Origin: Plasmopara viticola
Lineage: Eukaryota > Oomycota > Peronosporomycetes > Peronosporales > Peronosporaceae
Length of the DNA stretch: 64,000 nucleotides
NCBI GenBank assembly: GCA_001695595.3
Contig: MBPM02000038.1
Coordinates: forward strand, 620,001 to 684,000
Direction of reading: 5' to 3'
The notes below the pieces were generated by a model. It searched no databases and was not told the origin of the DNA. It saw only the letters and a list, made by a program, of their open reading frames with translations. Both the position numbers and the translations under genes were made by a program. Positions within the stretch are counted from its first letter, which is position 1, and each line of letters begins with the position of its first letter. Shown here piece by piece: positions 55,970-64,000 of the stretch.

Positions 55970-57880
55970 TCATAAGAAATTTAAAAAGAGCACATTGGCT
56001 GCATATGTTCTACTATTTGCTTTACAATTGAAAGGAGCCAATAACTAGCCCCCCCATTCTCGTTTGCCAGCCATAGCCCTTAACCCTAGTGCAAGATTTT
56101 TGCACCCTGCTTCTTTAAACAATGATCGTCGTTATCAAATTATCAGCTCACGTGGACACTCTAGGATCGATCCGCTTTGCGCTTAATCTCACATACTAGA
56201 CTTGGCAGCTCCAAAAGCAACACAAAGTCGCATTAACTTGAGCTTCAAACGTCTGGCCTTGCTGAAAAGCACTTTATTGGGCTTATCGCTTCTTAAAATA
56301 CTGTCGTATAGTCGAATCGCTAGCGTTGACAGCGTTGGCGCTTTGCTATAAAAGTTAAATCGAGCAATCACGTCTATCTTCACGGGTGTCTACTTTATCC
56401 CCCAGATTGAACACGATCTTCTCGGACACCTGGTCGGCTCTTTGCTTGGCACTCAAATAAATTTTCTAAGATGCCAGTCTCTATTAAGCTAGTAGCTTTT
56501 AGTGCAGAGCGCACTCTCGTGATCATTTCGTCAATATCGCCTAGTTTCGGCTTGCTATTTCCCGGCTGCTTGTTCTCCATCGGATTGCAGCTAGGGTGTC
56601 TTTGATAATAAAAGAGTCCTAGTCGAGGTCAGAGCCCCCGGCATCATCACTGGAAGTTTCTGCTGAGAATCTAACTCTATTAGTCGGAGGTGACAATGCG
56701 ACCGATCGACACCTGCTCCGCCACGATGGCATAAACTCAATAATTCTTGGACACTCATCTATATTCCAAGAACGACTGATCGTGAACCAAATAGTACATG
56801 TGAGTCGTTATGTTTTTAAAGCTAGGACGTATATTTAACACCTGATCACACGCGTGTGTCTCACACTTGATTTGAACTTGTCCACGATCTCGTATAGAGT
56901 CGTTCATATGTGATGGCAGACATTATTGATGTAGATCGCAGCCATCGTCGCTCCACCCCAGGTTAGTTTTAAAGCCTACCATGGTTCAGAATGCGCGCCT
57001 TGCAACAAAATATGTTTGATGCGCTCGCGAAACAGTCGTCTGATGTTCAAGTCTCTGGTTGTCGTGGAGTAATATAAGGGAACAAGTCGCAAGCTCCCAG
57101 GCCCAGTAGTGACACATATATTTGACCCTGTTGTCGTATTGCGTGTAAACTTTGCGATGCAGCTCTTGAGGCACGCTTTATCGTCCAACTTGTTACGCTG
57201 GTAGCGATATGCTTGTATCTATCCGCTTTATTCATCAACGATGAGCAGCAGGTACTTAGTCTTACTTACCTCGTCTTCTTCCATGGGGCAGTAGGTGTCG
57301 AAACGGACGTATTGTAGTGACGCCTGTCGCGGTGCTAAAGATTGGCTTTTGAACCAAATTTCTAGCTAAAACCGTGAATAGACTCGAGTTTACTTGACTC
57401 AAGAGTTATTTTAACGTTCTTAGCCATAGATTTGCTGGTTGCTTTACGGACTTTGTCTCAAAAAGCGTCACTCAGGTCAGCGCTCAAGATATTAGGGTCA
57501 ACGCATTCATTGATTATCCACCATGGGTTGTTAAAGCTCGTTCGGGAGACCTGCATAAGTCACCGCACGCTTTGAATCCTTAGCATACAATGTTGGATGT
57601 GGTGGAGGTAGATCTAGTAAGGGAACTTGAGCCTATGACCTATGCGACGTGAAACTACTGCATGCTTGTAGTACTTTGACCAAGTGATTGTAGGATGTCA
57701 TGAGCCGGAAGATAACTCTAATCACCACTGACCTTCTTTCAGGAAGCTAGCACGTCTAGTCGATTATTATCACGTTAAAAAAATGCACTTCGTATGGATG
57801 CGGACGATTCACGCTTCAAACTTGAAGTAAAAGTGCTTCAGCAAGGGAAGCTTGGAGTTGCAAATATGTTACCTCATCCC
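55970..57880. other. Gene-free stretch
   Basis: No gene supported. Open frames are at most 70 codons and overlap on the same strand in several frames (56976-57238). Confidence 0.4.
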
Positions 57881-57905
57881 ATTGAATAGCAGCAGTAGCG
57901 CCAAG

Positions 57906-58295
57906 CTAAGATGCCAAGATGATGGATGATAATGATTTGGTGACGCGCTTGTACTGTATCCCTAAAAGCTGCGAGAGCGTCGTGCTGACCTTGGAGATGA
58001 CTACTGTCAAGCTGAAAACGCGAGACGTTTTAAGATGATCACAACCGAGCAAATTAAAGTACAATGCGAAGAACCTTCCGCAGTGAAGACCTGAGAAGCG
58101 GTAAAGGCGTTTAGTGCCGAGTTGTGAGTGCATGAGTGATCATGTGGTGACACTAGATGATGAGCGACGACAGATACGTCCTCTTCAAAGCGAGGCACAT
58201 AATTGAATAACGATGAAAACGACTACGTCTACGATCGCACGGCGTTTAAAGTGTAGTTATAATGTGATGTTGGACATGTATGAAAATGCCCAATG
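57906..58295 (+). pseudogene. Copia-type gag relic
   Basis: The plus strand reads DDNDLVTRLYCIPKSCESVV, LTLEMTTVKLKTRDVL and, after a frameshift, MITTEQIKVQ, the pattern of the Ty1/Copia gag (UBN2-like) domain (LV..LL.SLP..Y...V..LE....TL..V...L..E). About 100 bp later CDVGH...KCP suggests the remains of a zinc knuckle. Stops and frame changes show that it is dead. No LTRs recognised. Confidence 0.55.
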
Positions 58296-58299
58296 GAGA

Positions 58300-61200
58300 G
58301 CAGTCAACAGCGGTGCGACAAGCATGTCTGCGATGACGAGAACAAGGTCGTCACATTAAATGTACATGCTGGAGGTCGTTGATGCTACCAACCTTGCTAT
58401 AAAAGGTATAGGAATATTTTTTGAGCGAGTGGATCGGTCCTGCGGCGATGATTGCAGGATCGAGCTCAACACACCCATCACGCGCCGACTGTGGTGAAGA
58501 AACCACTGTAGGAACTACATATAAACAAGAGTTGCAGGCTTCAATTGATGTTCGGCAGTGCGATTAAGCCTAACTTTTGATTTGTAACCGCTCAGCTTGT
58601 TGATTATGCCACTGAGATGTCTTACTACGAGGACATTACTACGAGGACAGGATGCTCTGAGCAAGACATTTCAGAAGATCGGCACAGATTGTTGTGATAG
58701 TCACAAATTTTGGGCAAATTGAAGCTTGCATTAAGTAAAAGATAGAGTTGTACCTGTAGAGAGGACTATAGCAACGACAGTTGAAGAAGAATTCGATTTG
58801 TTTGATTTGTCGGAGATCAAATAATATCACTCTATAGGTCATTTAACTGTGGTGTTATAAGCAAGCCGACACCATCGCACGATCGTGATGCATCAAATTG
58901 GGTGAACCACCCAAACGTCAGAATCCTATACCATGTAGTAGTAAAAATCCGAACTTTACAGTATAACAAGGCAAAGTTGAAGGCACTAAAGCAAAGCTGT
59001 GATCAAGAATAATCAACGGCTATGTTGTATGACAAATCAATTTAGATTGACTTACCCGCTATGACGTCTATATATATGGATGATCCAGAATTCGTTGCTG
59101 GAAAGTCAACTGAAATTTATTTGTCACCGATTCTGGAATACTAACCATAACAAACATCCAGCAAAGAGAGGGACGCGCAATGAATCATAAATGATAAAGT
59201 TTGGAAGCGCGTTGGTCATGCTTACGATTCTCAAACACTTATTTACAAAACGAGCTTTTTTGAAAGCACAGCGTCTCTGTAGTGGATACAAGATAAATCT
59301 TTTGTTGTCGCGTCGAGTGAATTGGGCTGTTGTTTGAAGATGCGCTAAGACATAACGATGGGTTTCGTTCCCGACAAGCGCCCCACCGGTATTAATGCCG
59401 GTTGAGCAGAATCTATCTCTGTTTATGCATCATCTTGAGATATGTATCAAAACAAATGACTTCTCTGCCATAATTTCGGCAACAATTTCAGTCTTCGATT
59501 GTTAAACTAAATCAGAAATATAAGAATAATTACATCAGCTGTTAAATTTCACACGTTGCTTTCCTTAAACGGGGTAGTGAGTGACATTCATCGACTGAGT
59601 TCGTAAATTTCTGCTCGACTTTTGTATACAAGGTGCTGTATGACCCTGTCACATTTTGTAGGTAATTATATGCCAACGCGAGTTGATCGCCTATTTGATT
59701 CCTCTACCAGACCTCATTTTGTTTGGCCGATTAACTCTTGTTCCATAACCACTTACAAGTCGTCCAATGCTTTTGTACTTGAAAAATAAACAATGTTTGA
59801 AGAATGTGCTCACCCGTCTGTCCAAATTGTCAATTGTATGGTAAATTCCCAACTATCACATGCTCGCCGCAGCCTTCACTTGTACACTGAGCTATAGTTA
59901 TCACACAAGCCTTGGTCATCGGAACTCACGGATTGTCGTCAATGGTAATCCATATCACCTTTTTTTTTAGACTTGCCCTCGAGGCGATGGAGTTGCTAAG
60001 AAAGCGCATCGTATTCAAGTGATTGCGTAGATAAAGTTTGCATTTAAGAAACGTTATATCGGGGCAGCATGACGTCGAAGTAAAATACATTATACTATCG
60101 AATGTACAGGAAAGTTGATACATATTATAGCAAACGTATCCTTCGTTTTGGATGAGAACATCTTGGATTGGCCCCATAGACAGCGTACGCTATATTTAAA
60201 TTTGAAAAGATGTCAGACGACCGTTTTAAAGTTCGTGGTTGCGACAGACCAAAAACAGGTAGGAGTAGCCCAGCGACATCAAGGTGAACACTGAACTTGA
60301 CGAGAGGATATATCAATACAGACAGTTTTAAATGGCCAAGATTATGATTTCTGAAAGATTCCTTCACGAGACTGCGAGATCACACGATTTAGACGCAGGG
60401 TGTCAGCTTGTGGTAGTGGGATATCGATGATAATTTTGACGCGTCATTAACGACACTGAGCGACACTTCTGGTTATGGCGAGGCCACGTACGGCATCTGT
60501 AGTAGGCTCTTTTTGTATTTGTCAAATGCTTAAAATGTCTGCTTTAAGAAGTAATCTGTGTTATGCCTAAAAAAATCGGATAGTGGCCTAGCCACTTCTT
60601 CTACTGTGCTTGTGTAAATAATTGGCCAACCCAAACAGCTTTTTTTATATTCTTCGGGTACAATGGGATCGGACAATTCACAATGGCTTTCACTTTGGCA
60701 GAATGTGCCTGGAAACCATGCTTTAAATCATCAACCACGAAAAACATTTTGACGCCGCCGATGCACTAATTTGTATAACGTAAAGCTTATTCATGCCAGG
60801 CATATAAGGTTTTATAAGTCTGGCTTTCAGCAATCTAAAGTACCGAAGTAAACGATTTCATCATAGTATGTCTGTGCATACGCACTGTAAGGCTTAAAAA
60901 TGGTATTACCAGACGATTTGATGTCGCAGGCGCTTTCAAGAGCCCTTGTGACATGGCCATTCACTCTTAGATATTTACGATATCAAATTCTACACGCTAG
61001 GACTAAGCTGTCTCTAGCGCGGGATGCTGGAAGCTAACCCATTTCCGAACCAGGTTTTGAACCCTTTATGGCGGTATGACACTTTTTCGGTCAGTGACAC
61101 ATTCAGCTCACCCAACTATCACACACCCATTTAATGGCGGACTCGTAAGGCGGTCAGACTTTTGGATGTTTTTGCTCATGCACTTAAGTGATCTGTCACC

Positions 61201-61600
61201 GGCTGTCTTGATTTTAATTTTATGGCCCCTCCCGGTTCTGGGTTGAGCGACTACTCACTTGAGCCACTGGAACGTTCCATTTACTCTTTAAGCATACTGC
61301 TCGTAGCTCTGTCCGTGGGAAATAGAGATTACTTTTTCCCTCGATGACTCCTCGCCTGTGTTGAGTACACAGTACATTGTACACCCCGCCGAAATAGTTT
61401 GCAGCACATCCTTTTTGAGAGCGGAGTCAGTGTCGGGATGGTAGCCGCATTTAGCTCATTGTAAGCGAGTACGATGCGCCACTTTGTCTGGCATAAAATG
61501 TCGGCTTGAAGTGGAGAGACTTGCTTACCCTTACTATTTCAGCCTCGTGTTTCCTCGAACGAGAGCATCAACGATGTCACACTACTCCTTATTGTGAAGA
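58300..61600. other. Gene-free stretch
   Basis: No gene supported. It may hold further decayed Copia sequence after the gag relic. Frames 60177-59926 and 60367-60125 (minus) are about 80 codons without motifs. Confidence 0.35.
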
Positions 61601-61619
61601 TGAACGCAGCCTCTGTCAG

Positions 61620-61905
61620 TCAACTATATGATAACCTATAGTCCTCTTTACAAATTCGATGGATTATCTTCTTACAAAAATTCAAATTTGCCCTTTGAGT
61701 GTCTTCCAGGAACATTTCATCAGGTTGTGATGGAAAGTTGATCTCATTTCCACTACTTGCGTCGGTATTTAGCGGTGGGCGAGTAACATAACCCTTGTTT
61801 ATTGCGCTGGTGATTTCGGCCATGAGGACTATTTTCATTATGTTTACTTTCTTACTCGCATCATTGGCAATGTCAACCTCGGACTTCCTTCTTTTTTTGG
61901 ATCAG
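61620..61905 (-). other. Unrecognised open frame
   Basis: The minus strand is open for about 95 codons: EVDIANDASKKVNIMK, then an ATG at 61838 reading MKIVLMAEITSAINKG, an Asn/Ser-rich middle and a Lys-rich end. The opposite strand is also open (61822-62007) and begins with a hydrophobic stretch, MRTIFIMFTFLLASLAM. Neither has RXLR, LFLAK or other known motifs. A real gene is uncertain. Confidence 0.25.
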
Positions 61906-62180
61906 ACCTTTGTCAAAAGGAAGCCGTTAATCTCCCGCCATAAATTTCGTCAATCCCTCCACACCCTACTCTTTAAATCAACCCTTCACCATCTTTTAGT
62001 TTTTTGATTGGCTGCAGAGACACTCAACCCCGATCTCTCAAAAAAGTGCATAGCAAAGCCCGTTTCCACAAATATTACCTTCTGCGCCAGTGACCCATAT
62101 TTCGGGCATTCAGCAATAAATTAATTAAACATGACGTCACTGCTATCGTGGGTGGACCTCGCGCTCTACGTGATGTAGCT

Positions 62181-62725
62181 TTTTGTAATACGCATCACGC
62201 ACCATTGGTCCTATGTCGCGTCGCTAAGGGACTTTGACCACGCCTGCACCGTACTCGTTCAGCATCTGGAGTCTGCTTTACGCGCTCTTAGCCGCCACTG
62301 TCGTAGTCAACTGCATCTGGCCTTCAGTCTCTTTCTACACGAACGCCTTAAACGCCAACGTCTTGCGCGCGCATTTGCTGTCTCGTGTCTTATGAACATG
62401 GCGTGGCGGATTTTTTTACAACGAATTGGTGAACGTGGCTGTCGTCACAATTGTGATACTCCGGCTCTCGCTTTTCGTGCTCTACTATCACAGATAAATC
62501 TCACACGTTACTCTCTGAGCGAACTTGGAGTGACCGTCTACTTTGCTTGGACCTGCGCTGCAACGCCTATCAGCTCTGCCGTCACTTTTCAGTATGTCGC
62601 TGGCGACAATCTATCACTCACGTCATATGTGGTGCTCTTGTCTGTGCTAGTTGTGGGTACGCTCTACTGTCATTCATGAAGGTGACATTGCAAGTGGTCG
62701 TGTTGTCATCTGGGCGCTAGTGGGC
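62181..62725 (+). pseudogene. Unrecognised Cys-rich ORF, frameshifted
   Basis: From 62181 an Arg/His/Cys-rich frame is open (HLAFSLFLHERLKRQRLARA, then GERGCRHNCDTPALAFRALL). Near 62,520 the coding-like sense moves to another frame, reading LLCLDLRCNAYQLC, HVICGALVCASCGYALLSFM and ending near 62,720. The paired cysteines suggest zinc binding. I do not recognise the family. The one-frame break suggests a pseudogene. It lies 640 bp before GH72 gene 3. Confidence 0.35.
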
Positions 62726-63367
62726 CTAGCAGTCAAGCAAACTACCTCGGCAGCGCACGTTAAACTTATCGCGATGATTATTTGTTTGTGTGCAAAGTGC
62801 TGCTGTCGTTGTTGCTCTCATCATCATCTCAGGGTGCTGGAATACAACTTGTACGTCTTGTTGGTAAAGGGTTCGATAGGATACTTAATGCTTCATGTTA
62901 TGGTTTTCTAAGAACGCAATCTTGTTCGATGCCCCGCTCTATGGCCAAAAATGTCTCAAGTACGGCACTACCCACGCGTAGCTTCTTTTATTTGCCGGTG
63001 CTCAAGCCATTTCTTTCTAAGGGCTTGTACATCAAAAGCTCGTTTTTTTGACCTCTACCATAATGTCCAAAGCCTACCTTTTTGCGTCTCTTTGTACTCT
63101 GAGATGTCTCTACAGCCAATCAAATACCGAGAGGATGTCGGAAAAAGTCGGGTGTGAGAGGGTTAACGAATTGTGGGTTGAGATCGGAATTGCCAAAGAG
63201 ATTTACGGTATATCGATGTGAATTTGCTACTATTAATTACTTAGTTATTATGCAATGTGATGATTGGTATCTGTCACACGCCATCACGAAAAAAACAGAA
63301 AGGAAGGGATGGTCTCTAAGACATCTACCTCCATCGTTCATTCCACTCTTTTCCATCCTTGGCCTAC

Positions 63368-64000
63368 ATGACCCGCCGCTGCGTCCTCTATGCTTTTGCC
63401 GCTGCAGCCGTCTGCGTATCAACTGATGCGTGGTTGGCTCCAATCGTCACCAAGGGCAACAAGCTCTTCGATTCCGTGACCGGACTCGAATTTCGCATCA
63501 AAGGAATGGCCTATTATCCTCGCCCTAATAGTGGGAAACTGGCCGGCGTCAGTAACTATGACTGGGCTGCTGACGAGCACGAGGCAGTGTGGAAGCCTCA
63601 CCTTGAGACCATGAAGGACCTTGGGGTCAATACAATACGACTGTACTCTGTTGATCCGAGTAAATCACACGATAAGTTTATGTGCGCATGCTCTGAAGCC
63701 GGCATTTATGTACTGATTGGCCTCTCTGCTCCGTAAGTTGCCAACGGAATTGGACGAAGAATTGTGTAGTGGTAAAAGTTGACGCTGATGTTTGTACAAT
63801 TAGATGCGAAAATTGCTCAATCTTGGACTATGTCTCGCCCGATTGCTACCCCGACGACCTGTTTACTCGAGGCCAAATGGTCTACAATGCTTTTGCAGTC
63901 TATGACAATACACTTGGACTCAGCGTGGGCAATGAGAACAATCTACAAGTGAAACACGGCAACAGTGGCACGACAACAGCTCCGTGTGTCAAAGCTTTTT
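63368..64000 (+). CDS. GH72 beta-1,3-glucanosyltransferase, gene 3 (cut by window end)
   Basis: Third member of the family here. Exon 1 is 63368-63732 (ATG, signal peptide MTRRCVLYAFAAAAVCVSTDAW), the intron is 63733-63803 (GTAAGT...TTAG), and exon 2 starts at 63804 and runs past the window end. Exon 1 ends in LSAP with the intron in the same codon and phase as in genes 1 and 2. The first catalytic Glu is present ([10 protein letters not shown]); the second lies beyond the window. The frame upstream of 63368 has no ATG. Sequence seen so far is intact. Confidence 0.88.

Noticed and set aside
61822..62007. Possible small secreted effector with a hydrophobic N-terminus
   Set aside because: The hydrophobic start resembles a signal peptide, but no RXLR-EER or LFLAK motif follows, and the opposite strand is equally open.

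Overview
The window looks like a repeat-rich stretch of an oomycete nuclear genome, most likely Peronosporales (Phytophthora or a downy mildew). The reasons are a broken Crinkler (CRN) effector with an LFLAK motif, several GH72 beta-1,3-glucanosyltransferase genes, short GT-AG introns (58-94 bp), compact GC-richer gene islands, and long AT-rich stretches filled with decayed transposons. No prokaryotic features, CRISPR arrays, tRNAs or rRNAs were seen.

Layout. 1-7 kb: a relic of an unrecognised repeat family (relic A) split by a 2,031-bp Pack-type DNA transposon that carries a piece of a dynein heavy chain gene; then a broken CRN gene, a LINE-derived short element and further unrecognised coding relics. 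7-14.7 kb: no recognisable gene. 14.9-22.5 kb: the main gene island, with a six-exon GH72 gene, a single-exon 1,439-aa SET / cyclin / CDK-like pseudokinase fusion, and a convergent three-exon DUS1-type tRNA-dihydrouridine synthase. 22.8-28.7 kb: a second LINE-derived short element, two more relics of the unknown family (B and C), a chromodomain relic and a GH72 pseudogene with a conserved upstream flank. 28.9-29.4 kb: a 577-bp inverted-repeat element with an 8-bp target duplication. 29.5-38.6 kb: no gene, with repeats near 37-38 kb that recur near 45-46 kb. 38.7-40.5 kb: a second intact GH72 gene on the minus strand. 40.5-51 kb: decayed repeats, including a Gypsy integrase relic and a 121-bp tandem duplication. 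51-55.6 kb: a nested retrotransposon cluster in which one LINE is cut by two copies of a deletion derivative of another LINE. 55.6-63.3 kb: a third short LINE derivative, a Copia gag relic and a broken Cys-rich ORF. 63.4 kb to the end: a third GH72 gene, cut by the window edge.

How it fits together. The intact genes serve wall glucan remodelling (three GH72 copies plus one pseudogene), chromatin and transcription (the SET fusion) and tRNA modification (DUS1-like). The rest is a record of transposition: gene capture by a terminal-inverted-repeat transposon, trans-mobilised LINE deletion derivatives with 11-bp target duplications, and nested insertions whose order can be read. The most unusual protein is the SET-cyclin-pseudokinase fusion. 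The least explained DNA is the three-copy relic family A/B/C.
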